64,000 nt of DNA, taken from positions 1,736,001 through 1,800,000 of the forward strand of contig NZ_SCNG01000001.1 of NCBI RefSeq assembly GCF_005503555.1, in the 5' to 3' direction. How positions within the stretch are numbered: position 1 is the stretch's first letter; the number at the start of each line of letters is the position of its first letter. The translations under genes were made by a program, and so were the position numbers. The stretch comes from Rudaea sp. 3F27F6. GTDB lineage: Bacteria > Pseudomonadota > Gammaproteobacteria > Xanthomonadales > Rhodanobacteraceae. Shown in pieces: positions 45,312 to 54,268 of the stretch. Under the pieces are notes generated by a model. It was not told the DNA's origin. It did not search any database and was given only the letters and a program-made list of their open reading frames with translations.

Positions 45312-46613
45312 TTACTTACCCCCCGAGAGAAAATCGAGACTCGCCTGCAACATCGCCGTCATGCCGACCGCGAGTGCCCCCTCGTCGAGAAAGAACTTCG
45401 GCGAGTGGTTGGTCGGCGCGGTCGCGGCGTCCTGTCCGGCCGGCGTCGCGCCGACAAAGAAGTAGACCGACGGTGCCTTCGCTCCGATCGCGAGGTGCGG
45501 GAAGTCTTCCGAAGCGGTCCAGCGTTCAGCGTCGATGACGTGTTCGTTGCCGAGTGCCTTCTCCAGACTCACGCGCACGCGTGCGGTCAGCGCGGGATCG
45601 TTGTAGTTGACCGGATTGCGGTCCTCGTCCGATTTCGGCATTTGCACTTCGACTGTCGCGCCGTTCGCCGCGGCGACGTGCTCGGCGATGCCGGTCAGGC
45701 TGGTGATGATCTGCTTGCGCATGCCTTCGTCGAAGGTGCGGATCGTGCCGGACAGGTCGGCCGCGTCGGGCACGATGTTGAAGCGCGAACCGCCGTTGAA
45801 GGTACCGAAGGTGACGACGGCCGGCTCCTTGTTGAGGTTGAGCTGTCGGCTGACGATGGTCTGCGCCATCGTGACGATTTCCGCGGCGGTGACGATCGGG
45901 TCGATGCCCATCCACGGCGTCGCTCCGTGCGCCTGTTTGCCGTGCACGGTCATGCGGAAGGTGTCCGAGCTCGCCATCGCACCGCCCGCGCGCACGCCGA
46001 CCTTGCCGACGTTGTACGCGGCGACGACGTGCATGCCGAAGACTGCATCGGGCTTGAAGTCCTTGAAAATACCGTCGCGCACCATGCCAGGGGCGCCGCC
46101 GGTTTCGCCGGGCGGCACGCCTTCTTCGGCGGGCTGGAAGACGAGCATGATTTCGCCGGGCAGATCGTTCTTCATCTTGGCGAACGTCTCGGCGAGGCCG
46201 AGCAACATCGCGGTGTGCGCGTCATGGCCGCAGGCGTGCATGACGCCGACGGTCTTGCCGAGGTATTCGCTCTTCACCTTCGAGGCGAACGGCACATCGA
46301 CCTGCTCGGTCACCGGCAGCGCGTCCATGTCGGCACGGATCGCCAGCTTCGGCCCCGGCTTGCCGCCCTTGAGCACGCCGGTGACGCCGGTGTGCGCGAC
46401 GCCGGTGCGCACGGTATAGCCGAGCTTCTTCAACTCGTCGGCGACGATTTTCGAGGTGCGCACCTCGCGATTGGACAGTTCCGGATGCTGGTGCAAGTCG
46501 CGGCGCCACGCGGTGACGTCGGACAACACGCTTGGCGAGATCTGGGCGGAAGGTTCTGCGGCGGAAATCGTTCCGCTCATCGCCAACAACGCTGCCATTA
46601 CACGTACTTGCAT
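45312..46613 (-). CDS. M20-family metallo-amidohydrolase (hippurate hydrolase/IAA-amino acid hydrolase type), exported
   Basis: GGAGA eight bases upstream fixes the ATG ending at 46613, giving 433 residues with a signal peptide (VMAALLAMSGTISAAEP). M20D motifs are RRDLHQHPELSNRE, LAIRADMDALPVTEQ with the first metal Asp, GVMHACGHDAHTAMLLG with cysteine and histidine metal ligands, FQPAEEGVPPGETGG with the catalytic Glu, and WTASEDFPHLA. It cleaves N-acyl or N-aminoacyl amides in the periplasm. The natural substrate is unknown. No operon partner is evident, the next gene upstream being 227 bases away. Confidence 0.92.
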   Translation of the reverse strand: MQVRVMAALLAMSGTISAAEPSAQISPSVLSDVTAWRRDLHQHPELSNREVRTSKIVADELKKLGYTVRTGVAHTGVTGVLKGGKPGPKLAIRADMDALPVTEQVDVPFASKVKSEYLGKTVGVMHACGHDAHTAMLLGLAETFAKMKNDLPGEIMLVFQPAEEGVPPGETGGAPGMVRDGIFKDFKPDAVFGMHVVAAYNVGKVGVRAGGAMASSDTFRMTVHGKQAHGATPWMGIDPIVTAAEIVTMAQTIVSRQLNLNKEPAVVTFGTFNGGSRFNIVPDAADLSGTIRTFDEGMRKQIITSLTGIAEHVAAANGATVEVQMPKSDEDRNPVNYNDPALTARVRVSLEKALGNEHVIDAERWTASEDFPHLAIGAKAPSVYFFVGATPAGQDAATAPTNHSPKFFLDEGALAVGMTAMLQASLDFLSGGK

Positions 46614-46840
46614 AAGATTTTCTCCGATCAAAGATTCAACCATTTTCATGCAGATTCACTGCCCGCGCTTATTCGGACACCACCTGAAGCCGAGAGCACA
46701 AGACGTCACCACGCAGAAGAGCGGAACACGCCGAACAAAACGGAAAATTCCTTCGGTACGCTTTGCGGTTCCTGCTCGTGACGTTCGTGATGCAGGCTAT
46801 TGCTCTTCGATCGTCAGGCGATCGCACGAACACGCCAGCA

Positions 46841-48103
46841 TCACACCCCCAACACCAGATCTTCCGCCTCGACGCGGTCGAGACGAATGCGATTGGCGAA
46901 CAGCGAGAACGCGAGCGTGCCGGCAAGCCCGTGCGCGTTCTGCACCCACGGCGGAATATACACGGGCGCGGCGATGTAGCCCGAATCGAAAAACGGTTCG
47001 AGCGCGAGCACGTCATGCAGGGTCATCTTGCCGGCGAACAGGCTGCGGCAGAGTTTGAGTTTCTGATTCTTCAGCGCCCAGCGGAAGAACGTGTGCACGG
47101 AGAGCAGCCCATGCAGATAGACCGCGTCCTTGGTGAACGCGGCGCCTCCCGTGGTCGGCGCGCCGCGGAAAACGCGCATCGCCGAAGTGAAGCTATCGGC
47201 TTCGTTCTGGCCGGCGTCGAGAAAGAACTTGAACACTTCGATGAAGTCGGCGCCGCTCAACGCCCGATCGATCGCGACGATGCGCAGGCTGATGCGCTTC
47301 ATGCGGCCGATGTCGATCGCGCCGGACATCAGCTCGGCGAAGGTCGCGAGCCCTTCCTGCGTCGCGGTGATGCGCGGCGAGTTGAGCGCGAGCGATTTCA
47401 AATGCGGCTGTTCGCGCCCGTTGAGCGCGGTCAGCGAATGCACGAAGGCTTCGTGTTCGAGCAGCTGGTGCCGGTCGTACTGGGAAAAGTTGGCGCCCGC
47501 GCGCACGCGGATGCGCGTCGGGCCTGCGGCGGCCTTGGCGATCAGGTCGGGATCGAGCTCGACCGTCACCTTGCTGTGGGTAAAGAACGCGCTGATCTGC
47601 TGCTGCAGATCGCCGCACAATTGTTCGGCCGGAATGCGTGGTGCGTCGTCGCTGTCGTCGAGTTCGCGGCCGAGTTCGTCGGCCAGCTCGATGAAATGCC
47701 GCGCGGCATCGAGATTGCTGACCGCGCCGCCCGGCAGGCGGTCGCCCGGGCGACCGAACAGGCGCGCCGAGTGTTCGGTGATCGCCATCGTGCCGGCCGC
47801 GTCGAGCAGTTCGGTCGCGTAGACCCACGACTGCGCCGCGCGGCGCAGATAGTCGCCGATTGGATGCTGCGCGTCGGCGGCGAGGAAGATGTTCTGCAAC
47901 TCCTCGCGCACGGCCGAGTAGTCGTGCTTGGCGTAAGCGACGGTCGGCAGTGACGGAGCCTTGCGCCGCCAGCCGTCGAGGAACTGCGCCTGCACCGACG
48001 CCGGCCAGCTCACCGCGCCGAGCAGCTTGATGCCTTTCACCGCCGCGACGAGGCGGCGGTCCAGTTCGGCGAACGCGTTCAACGCAGCGGTGTCGTCGCC
48101 CAT
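46841..48103 (-). CDS. QEGLA-motif (DUF1704/MATCAP-type) putative metallopeptidase
   Basis: The product has 420 residues. The defining block TATQEGLATFAELMSG gives the family its old name, flavohaemoglobin expression-modulating QEGLA motif protein. Upstream is LLEHEAFVHSLTALNG, an HExxxH zinc motif, and the Glu of QEGLA could serve as the third ligand. In eukaryotes this family includes the tubulin carboxypeptidases MATCAP/TMCP, so a peptidase activity is plausible. Bacterial substrates are unknown. It has no signal peptide and stands alone on the minus strand. Confidence 0.85.
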   Translation of the reverse strand: MGDDTAALNAFAELDRRLVAAVKGIKLLGAVSWPASVQAQFLDGWRRKAPSLPTVAYAKHDYSAVREELQNIFLAADAQHPIGDYLRRAAQSWVYATELLDAAGTMAITEHSARLFGRPGDRLPGGAVSNLDAARHFIELADELGRELDDSDDAPRIPAEQLCGDLQQQISAFFTHSKVTVELDPDLIAKAAAGPTRIRVRAGANFSQYDRHQLLEHEAFVHSLTALNGREQPHLKSLALNSPRITATQEGLATFAELMSGAIDIGRMKRISLRIVAIDRALSGADFIEVFKFFLDAGQNEADSFTSAMRVFRGAPTTGGAAFTKDAVYLHGLLSVHTFFRWALKNQKLKLCRSLFAGKMTLHDVLALEPFFDSGYIAAPVYIPPWVQNAHGLAGTLAFSLFANRIRLDRVEAEDLVLGV

Positions 48104-48198
48104 GCCTCCCTCGCGGTTAGAGAGGCAACACTACCTCATCGACACGGATTTTCAAGCCGATCCGATCCGGCGCTCGCCGCGCCGCCGCGCGAACGAGA

Positions 48199-49233
48199 TC
48201 AAGTCACCGGAGGATTGAGCCGGGCAAAGCCGGCCTGGCGGCGATACGGGAAATACGGATAGGGTGCTTCGACGGCGCTCGCCGCGTCGAGGCGCGACAT
48301 CTGCCCGTCGCTCAGCGTCCAGCCGATCGCGCCGAGGTTGTCGCGCAATTGCTCCTCATTGCGCGCTCCGAGAATCACGCTCGATACCGTCGGCCGGCGC
48401 AGCAGCCAGTGGATCGCCACCTGGGCGATCGACTTGCCGGTCTCCTGCGCCACTTCGTCGAGCACGTCGACTACGCGGTACAAACGTTCGTCGTCCACTG
48501 GCGGACCGAAGTCCGCCGTCGCATGCAGCCGGCTCGTCGCCGGCAACGGCCGGCCGCGGCGGATCTTGCCGGTCAAGCGCCCCCAGCCGAGCGGGCTCCA
48601 CACCAGGGCCCCGACGTTCTGCTGCTTGGCCAGCGGCATCAGTTCCCATTCGTAGTCGCGGCCGATTAACGAGTAGTACACCTGATGAGCGACATAGCGC
48701 GGATAACCGTACTTCTCCGCCACGCCGAGCGAGCGCATCAATTCCCAGCCGGCGAAATTGGAAGCGCCGACGTAGCGCAGCTTGCCCGCACGCACGAGAT
48801 CGTCGAGCGCCGACAAGGTTTCCTCGAGCGGGGTGCCGGCGTCGAACGCGTGCAACTGGAGCAGATCGATGTAGTCGGTCTTCAGCCGGCGCAGCGCCGC
48901 GTCCACCGCGCGGATCAGCCGCTCGCGCGAGGCACCCGCATCATTCGGTCCGTCGCCTGTCGGCAGCGCGGTCTTGGTCGAGATCAGCGCCTTGTCGCGG
49001 CGTCCGCGCAGGGCTTCGCCGAGCACTTCTTCCGACGCCCCGTTGGAATACACATCGGCGGTGTCGAACAGATTGACGCCGGCATCGAGGCACAGATCGA
49101 TCAGGCGCCGTGCCTCGGCCACGTCGGTGTTGCCCCAGGCGCCGAACAGCGGGCCCGTCCCGCCGAAGGTGCCGGTACCGAAACTCAGCGCCGGCACCTT
49201 GAGGCCCGACGCACCCAGACTGCGATATTCCAT
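48199..49233 (-). CDS. Aldo/keto reductase
   Basis: The product has 344 residues, with AGGAGA before the ATG. The AKR tetrad is visible: Asp and Tyr in VNLFDTADVYSNGAS, Lys in ALISTKTALP and His in DLLQLHAFDAG. The NADPH pocket motifs VGASNFAGWEL, LVWSPLGWGRLTGK and SSVILGARNEEQLRDNL are present. It reduces aldehydes or ketones in the cytoplasm, with no specific substrate visible. It lies 21 bases downstream of the MFS gene on the same strand, so the two form an operon under the divergent LysR regulator. Confidence 0.93.
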   Translation of the reverse strand: MEYRSLGASGLKVPALSFGTGTFGGTGPLFGAWGNTDVAEARRLIDLCLDAGVNLFDTADVYSNGASEEVLGEALRGRRDKALISTKTALPTGDGPNDAGASRERLIRAVDAALRRLKTDYIDLLQLHAFDAGTPLEETLSALDDLVRAGKLRYVGASNFAGWELMRSLGVAEKYGYPRYVAHQVYYSLIGRDYEWELMPLAKQQNVGALVWSPLGWGRLTGKIRRGRPLPATSRLHATADFGPPVDDERLYRVVDVLDEVAQETGKSIAQVAIHWLLRRPTVSSVILGARNEEQLRDNLGAIGWTLSDGQMSRLDAASAVEAPYPYFPYRRQAGFARLNPPVT

Positions 49234-49254
49234 TTCGTTCTCCTCAGGACAGGT

Positions 49255-50445
49255 TCAACGGCAGGCCGCAGCGGCGACGACGGCGGGCGACGACACGGCG
49301 CGTGCATCGAGACGCAACGCGACGAGTGCGACACCGAGACCGGACAGTGTGACAACCGCGGCGATCCACGGCAGCGCCGCCAATCCCGGGCCGTGATCGA
49401 TCGTCATACCGCCGAGCCACGCGCCAAACGCGTTGCCGAGATTGAAAAAGGCGATGTTGAAGCTCGACGCAAGGTTCTGTCCCGCGCCTTCGGCCTTGCG
49501 CAGCACGCGCAGTTGTAGCGGCGAGACGGTGGCGAACGCGGCAATGCCGAGCAGGCCGACGAACACCGGCATCGCGACCGGGCTATGCAGGACGAAGCTC
49601 ATCGCGCCGAGCACGGCGGCGAGCGCAAGCAGGGTGCCGACCAGGGCCGGCGTCGGCCAGCGGTCGGCGAGTTTTCCGCCGACGAGATTGCCGACGATCA
49701 TGCCGCCGCCGAACAGCAGCAGGACCGGCGACACCGCTGCCTCGGAAAAGCCGCCGATCTGCACCAGCAGCGGCTGCACGTACGCGACCACGACGAACAC
49801 GCCGGCGAAGCCGAGCATGGTCATGACGAGTCCGAGCGCGACCTGCGGACGCGCGATGCCGCGCAGTTCCTCGGCAAGCGGCGCCGGCACGTGCGCTTCG
49901 CGGCTGCGCGGCACGAGCGCGGCGATCACCGCCATCGAGACGAGGCCAATCGCGGCCATCGCCCAGAAGGTCGCGCGCCAACCGAAATGCAGGCCGAGCC
50001 AGGCGCCGGCCGGCATGCCTAGCAGGGTGGCGAGGGTAAGCCCGGCGAACATCACCGAGATCGCCGATGCCTTGCGGTCCTCGGCGACGAGGCCGGTCGC
50101 GACGACGGCGCCGACACCGAAGAAGGTGCCGTGGGTCAGCGAAGTGATCACGCGTGCGACCATGAGGATTTCGTAGTTCGGCGCGAGCGCGCAGAGCAGG
50201 TTGCCGACCGTATAGATGACCATCAGGGCGATCAGCACTGCCTTGCGCGGCATGTACCGGGTCGCGACCGTGAGCACCGGCGCGCCGAGAAACACGCCGA
50301 ACGCGTAGACCGAGATGAGCATGCCGGCCGCGGCGATCGATACATGCAGGTCGGAGGCGACCTGCAGAAGCAGGCCCATGATGACGAACTCGGCACAGCC
50401 GATGCCGAACGAGCCGGCCGTCAGGGCGTACAAGGCGAGAGGCAT
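49255..50445 (-). CDS. MFS transporter, AraJ/YdhP type drug or sugar efflux
   Basis: I chose the ATG ending at 50445 because GGAGA precedes it and the protein then starts LALYALTAGSFGIGCAEF, the family opening. Longer upstream frames run antisense through the LysR gene. The product has 396 residues and 12 membrane helices. Conserved blocks are AAGMLISVYAFGVFLGAPVL, ALMVIYTVGNLLCALAPNY and RVITSLTHGTFFGVGAVVA, typical of the YdhP/AraJ branch. These export small organic compounds by proton antiport. Paired with an aldo/keto reductase and a divergent LysR regulator, it looks like a carbonyl-stress or drug-response unit. Confidence 0.93.
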   Translation of the reverse strand: MPLALYALTAGSFGIGCAEFVIMGLLLQVASDLHVSIAAAGMLISVYAFGVFLGAPVLTVATRYMPRKAVLIALMVIYTVGNLLCALAPNYEILMVARVITSLTHGTFFGVGAVVATGLVAEDRKASAISVMFAGLTLATLLGMPAGAWLGLHFGWRATFWAMAAIGLVSMAVIAALVPRSREAHVPAPLAEELRGIARPQVALGLVMTMLGFAGVFVVVAYVQPLLVQIGGFSEAAVSPVLLLFGGGMIVGNLVGGKLADRWPTPALVGTLLALAAVLGAMSFVLHSPVAMPVFVGLLGIAAFATVSPLQLRVLRKAEGAGQNLASSFNIAFFNLGNAFGAWLGGMTIDHGPGLAALPWIAAVVTLSGLGVALVALRLDARAVSSPAVVAAAACR

Positions 50446-50487
50446 GGAAATCTCCGGGAAGGAATGGACGCGAAATGCGTCGATGCC

Positions 50488-50554
50488 GGCATTCTGGTGG
50501 CGCATTCCATCTGTGACTAGAATGCCGCTGGGAAAACCATTTGTGATTTGAATT
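50488..50554. promoter_or_regulatory. Candidate LysR operators between the MFS and LysR genes
   Basis: Two direct repeats of CCAT(C/T)TGTGA(C/T)T(A/T)GAAT start at 50507 and 50537, exactly 30 bases apart, about three helical turns. An inverted pair GGCATTCT (50488-50495) / AGAATGCC (50519-50526) overlaps the first. The placement in a 112-base divergent gap suits LysR binding and bending. Confidence 0.55.
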
Positions 50555-50557
50555 CTC

Positions 50558-51466
50558 ATGCCGAGACTCGAAGTCAACCGCGCGGGCGAGATGGAGGCGT
50601 TCGTGCGCGCCGTGTCGCGGCGCAACTTCTCCGCGGCCGCGCGCGAGCTGCGCATGACGCCGTCGGCGATCTCCAAACTCGTCGCGCGGCTCGAAGCGCG
50701 GCTCGGCGTGCGCCTGCTGCAGCGTTCGACGCGCAAGCTCGAGCTGACCGCCGAAGGCGCAGCGTTCTTCGAGCGCAGCCAGCGCGCGCTCGCCGAACTC
50801 GACGAAGCCGAGCGTTCCGTCGCCGCAGGCGCCGCGCCACGGGGCCGGGTGCGGGTCAACTGCAGCGTGGTGTTCGGCCAGTGCCTGTTGATGCCGGCCC
50901 TACCGAAATTTCTTGCGCGTTATCCGGAAGTGACGCTCGACGTCGACCTGACCGACCGCGTCGTCGATCTCGTCGACGAGCGCGCCGACGTGGCGATGCG
51001 TCATGGGCGCCTGCCTTCGTCGCGCCTCGTCGCGCGCCATCTCGGCGACAGCCGCAAGGCCATCGTCGCGGCGCCCGCCTATCTACGCCGGCACGGCACG
51101 CCGACGATCGTAAAGGAACTCGAAAAGCACGTGCGGCTCGGCTTCAACTACGCGCACAGCACCGAGACCTGGCCGCTGCGCGAACGCCGCGGCGGCACGG
51201 CAAGCCTGCCGATCAACGGTCCCGCGCGCGTCAGCAACGGCGAGGCGCTGCGCGCGCTCGTGCTGGCCGGCCTCGGCCTCGCGCGCTTGTCGACGTTCCA
51301 CGTCCAGCGCGATCTCGACGCGGGCCGCCTCGTCGCCGTGATGGAGGCGTTCAATCCGGGCGACATCGAGCCGTTGAACGCGGTCTATCTCGGCCGCGGC
51401 GGCCATCTTCCGGCGCGCGTGCGCGTGTTCCTCGACTGGCTTGCCGAGGAGTTCAAGATCAGTTGA
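50558..51466 (+). CDS. LysR-family transcriptional regulator
   Basis: The product has 302 residues. The N-terminal winged helix is MEAFVRAVSRRNFSAAAREL followed by PSAISKLVARLEARLGVRL and LQRSTRKLELTAEGAAFFE, the CrgA/PecT-like branch. The effector domain follows with VRVNCSVVFGQCLLMPALP and VVDLVDERADVAMRHGRLP. Members of this branch usually control a divergent reductase or efflux operon, which fits the MFS and aldo/keto reductase genes read in the other direction. It converges with the sulfotransferase gene nine bases away. Confidence 0.93.
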   Translation: MPRLEVNRAGEMEAFVRAVSRRNFSAAARELRMTPSAISKLVARLEARLGVRLLQRSTRKLELTAEGAAFFERSQRALAELDEAERSVAAGAAPRGRVRVNCSVVFGQCLLMPALPKFLARYPEVTLDVDLTDRVVDLVDERADVAMRHGRLPSSRLVARHLGDSRKAIVAAPAYLRRHGTPTIVKELEKHVRLGFNYAHSTETWPLRERRGGTASLPINGPARVSNGEALRALVLAGLGLARLSTFHVQRDLDAGRLVAVMEAFNPGDIEPLNAVYLGRGGHLPARVRVFLDWLAEEFKIS

Positions 51467-51475
51467 ACCCCGCGC

Positions 51476-53041
51476 TCAGGCGCCGGCTTCGTAAGGCGGC
51501 AGGCCCAACGCGGTGCGCAGCGGATCGAGCAGGCTGCCGTATTTCGCCGCCTGCGCCGTATCGCCGCGCAGCGGCTCGCGCACCTGCGCGGCACTGATCG
51601 TCGAGACCTTGCGTTCGGTCTCGAAAAAACGCAGACAGGCCGGATCGAAATCGAGGCCGCAGAACCCGAGCAGCGCGCGCGTCTGCGCTTCCTGATCGCG
51701 GACGAGATCTTCGTAGACGAGTTCGTACACGTGATCGGGATGCTGCGCCTGCCATTGCGCGCAGGCGCGATCGAAGTCGCGCCAAAAAGCGGACAGCTCG
51801 CCGATGTCGTAGCTGTAGGGATGGCCGCCGGCACTGAACAATTGGCGATAACACGAGAAGCAGGTTTCGACCGGGTCGCGCCGGCAGACGACAATCTTCG
51901 CCGCCGGCAGCATCGCGCGGATCGCACCGACATAGCGCCAGTTCGACAAGGCTTTGTCGGTAAATTTCGGCCGCTGTCCATGCAAGCCTGCGGTGAGTTC
52001 AAGATAACGCTTGCCGAGCCGCGACCAATCGTCTGCACCGGCCTGCGCCGTCCACTCGATCAGCGGGACGCCGCATCGGCGCGTTTCCTCGTCGAGCACG
52101 GCCTGCAGATCGTAACGCTCGCCGGCGCCTTCGACCTGCGGGTGCGAGGCGAGAATTTGCTCGATCAGGGTCGAACCGGAACGTGGCAGGCTGACGAGAA
52201 AAATAACCTCGCCGCCCTGACGGTCCGGCGCAGAAACGGAGAGCGATGCAAAAGCGCGCAGCAAATCATCGACCTCCGCGCTCGACTCCTCGGCGTTCCA
52301 TTGCACCCGTCGCCGCTCGTCACGATTGCCTTCGGTCAGCGCGGCAAAGGCCTGCGCATACAGCTTATTGTCATCGCAGGCCTTGGCCAGGGCGAACAAC
52401 AGCGCGGTGCGTTCGACGTCGGCCTCGGAATGTACGGCCAGGGCACGCCGGATGCCGGCAAGTTCGGCCTCGCTCATCGGCACGTTTTTCAGATTGGACA
52501 GAGCGAACCAGGCCCACGGCGAATCGGGTTGACGCGCGAGCACGGCACGGTACTCCGCGGTGACCTGGGCGATGCGCCCCTGTTCGCGCAGCATGTGGCT
52601 GCGCACGATGTGCGCCTGCTCGTTGCCTGGCGCGAGCGCGAGCATGCGGTCCATCGCGGCGAGGCCTTCTTCGCCACGATCGAGCATGAACAGGACGATC
52701 GAATAGTTGTACCAGAACGGCGGCACGTCGGGAGCGAGGTCGCAGGCCCGTCGCAGAGCGGCGGCAGCGCCTTCTAGATCGCCGAGCGAGCGCAGCACGG
52801 CGCCAAGGCTGTTCTGCGCGAGCGGATTGTCGGGCCGGCGAGCGGCGAGCGCGGCGAGAACCCTTCTCGCCTCAGGCAATTGGCCGCGACCGCGCAAGGC
52901 GGCGCCGAGCAGGCGCATCGTTTCCTCGTGCTCCGGAAAGGCATCGAGCAACCTGCGCGCTTCCGTCTCGGCGCGCTCGAAGTCCCCTTGCTTGAGAGCC
53001 TGCTCGAGGCCGGACAGATCAGGTCTCGAACTATTCATCAC
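51476..53041 (-). CDS. TPR-repeat sulfotransferase
   Basis: The product has 521 residues. Residues ~8-260 hold six or so TPR units (AETEARRLLDAFPEHEETMR, LAALAARRPDNPLAQNSLGA and following). Residues ~275-515 are a PAPS-dependent sulfotransferase: the 5'-phosphosulfate loop FLVSLPRSGSTLIEQIL and the 3'-phosphate-binding part around AKIVVCRRDPVETCFSCYR, then YEDLVRDQEAQTRALLGFCG. Such fusions are common in Xanthomonadales and Alphaproteobacteria. The acceptor, protein tyrosine, glycan or small molecule, is unknown. It is 23 bases downstream of rsgA on the same strand and probably shares its transcript. Confidence 0.9.
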   Translation of the reverse strand: MMNSSRPDLSGLEQALKQGDFERAETEARRLLDAFPEHEETMRLLGAALRGRGQLPEARRVLAALAARRPDNPLAQNSLGAVLRSLGDLEGAAAALRRACDLAPDVPPFWYNYSIVLFMLDRGEEGLAAMDRMLALAPGNEQAHIVRSHMLREQGRIAQVTAEYRAVLARQPDSPWAWFALSNLKNVPMSEAELAGIRRALAVHSEADVERTALLFALAKACDDNKLYAQAFAALTEGNRDERRRVQWNAEESSAEVDDLLRAFASLSVSAPDRQGGEVIFLVSLPRSGSTLIEQILASHPQVEGAGERYDLQAVLDEETRRCGVPLIEWTAQAGADDWSRLGKRYLELTAGLHGQRPKFTDKALSNWRYVGAIRAMLPAAKIVVCRRDPVETCFSCYRQLFSAGGHPYSYDIGELSAFWRDFDRACAQWQAQHPDHVYELVYEDLVRDQEAQTRALLGFCGLDFDPACLRFFETERKVSTISAAQVREPLRGDTAQAAKYGSLLDPLRTALGLPPYEAGA

Positions 53042-53064
53042 GTCCTTGCCGTGTGGTCAAACAC

Positions 53065-54153
53065 TCAGCGCCTCCCATATTTGTCCACCAGGCGTTTGCT
53101 CAGCGCGCGCGTCAGCACTTTCGCACCGGCCTTGCGTTCGAGCTGCGCCTGCAGCGACTCGTTTGCCGCATTGAGTTCATCGCGCAGCTTTCTGAAATTT
53201 TCCCAGCGCGCCGGATCGAGTGCACCGGACTCGAGCGCCGCGCGCACCGCGCAGCCCGGCTCGTTGCCGTGTGCGCAGTCGCCGAAGCGGCATTCAAGGG
53301 CGAGCGCTTCGATGTCGTCGAAGCTCGACGCGGTGAGATCTTCCTCGCCGGTGAGCTTGAGCTCGCGCATGCCCGGCGTGTCGATCAGACAGCCGCCGCT
53401 CGGCAGCGGAATCAGCGCACGGTGCGTGGTCGTGTGGCGGCCGCGGCTGTCGTGATCGCGCACGCTGCCGGTGGCCTGGCGCTCGTGGCCGAGCAGAGTG
53501 TTGGTCAAGGTCGACTTGCCGGCGCCGCTCGATCCAAGCAGCACCGCGGTGTCGCCGCGTTGCAGATGGTGCAGCAGCGGCGCGACCGCGGCCGCATCCT
53601 TGGCGTTGACCGCATGCAGTTCGACGCCCAGCGGAATCTGCGCGCGCAAGGCTTCGATCTCGGTGTGCATCGCCTCGTTCTCGAGCCTGTCCGCCTTGGT
53701 CAGCACGATCACGGGGGCGACCCCGCTGCCGGCGATCAGGAGCAGGTAGCGCTCGATGCGGCGCGGATTGAAATCGCCGTCGAGGCCCATGAGCACGAAG
53801 GCCGTATCGATATTCGCCGCGATGATCTGGCGCGCATAGCGCTCGCCGGCCGCGGCGCGCGCCAAGGTCGTGCGCCGCGGCAGCACGGCGTGGATGACCG
53901 CCGGCGTCGCCGCGTCGACCACGACGAAATCGCCGACCGCGGGGCGCAGGGCCGGATCGGCGCTGCGGCGCAGGAAGCGTGGTGCGGGTTGGGCGGCGAA
54001 TTCGGCCTCGCCGTCGCTCGCCACGTAGCCGTTGCGGTGCTGCGCGATTACACGCGCGATGCGCGAGTCGGCCGCGGCATCGTCGGGCGTCGCTGTGTCT
54101 TCACGCCAGCCGATCGCGCCGAGTCGAAGCTGGGTTGCATCATCGATCTGCAT
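53065..54153 (-). CDS. rsgA: Ribosome small-subunit-dependent GTPase A
   Basis: The ATG ending at 54153 gives 362 residues. A longer frame reads back across the divergent gene and is rejected. The circularly permuted GTPase order is visible: OB-fold (AVGDFVVVDAATP), then G4 (IVLTKADR), then G1 (LLGSSGAGKSTLTNTLLG), then G3 (CLIDTPGMREL). The C-terminal zinc site is in LECRFGDCAHGNEPGCAV. RsgA checks late 30S maturation and is released from the ribosome on GTP hydrolysis. The gene is divergent from the aminotransferase with 115 bases between. Confidence 0.95.
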   Translation of the reverse strand: MQIDDATQLRLGAIGWREDTATPDDAAADSRIARVIAQHRNGYVASDGEAEFAAQPAPRFLRRSADPALRPAVGDFVVVDAATPAVIHAVLPRRTTLARAAAGERYARQIIAANIDTAFVLMGLDGDFNPRRIERYLLLIAGSGVAPVIVLTKADRLENEAMHTEIEALRAQIPLGVELHAVNAKDAAAVAPLLHHLQRGDTAVLLGSSGAGKSTLTNTLLGHERQATGSVRDHDSRGRHTTTHRALIPLPSGGCLIDTPGMRELKLTGEEDLTASSFDDIEALALECRFGDCAHGNEPGCAVRAALESGALDPARWENFRKLRDELNAANESLQAQLERKAGAKVLTRALSKRLVDKYGRR

Positions 54154-54196
54154 TGGCGCAATTCTACCTGCCCTACCCGTTAAGCCCGCAAAATGC

Positions 54197-54224
54197 TTGA
54201 AATTGGACCTTGTTTCGCTAGCAT
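54197..54224 (+). promoter_or_regulatory. Possible promoter of the AlaA-like gene
   Basis: TTGAAA (54197-54202) and TAGCAT (54219-54224) are separated by 16 bases in the 115-base divergent gap, 45 bases before the aminotransferase start. The -35 is good and the -10 weak. Confidence 0.4.
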
Positions 54225-54268
54225 GACCGATTCCACTATTTGCCTCCCCCAACAAGGCTGCGGTTCCC

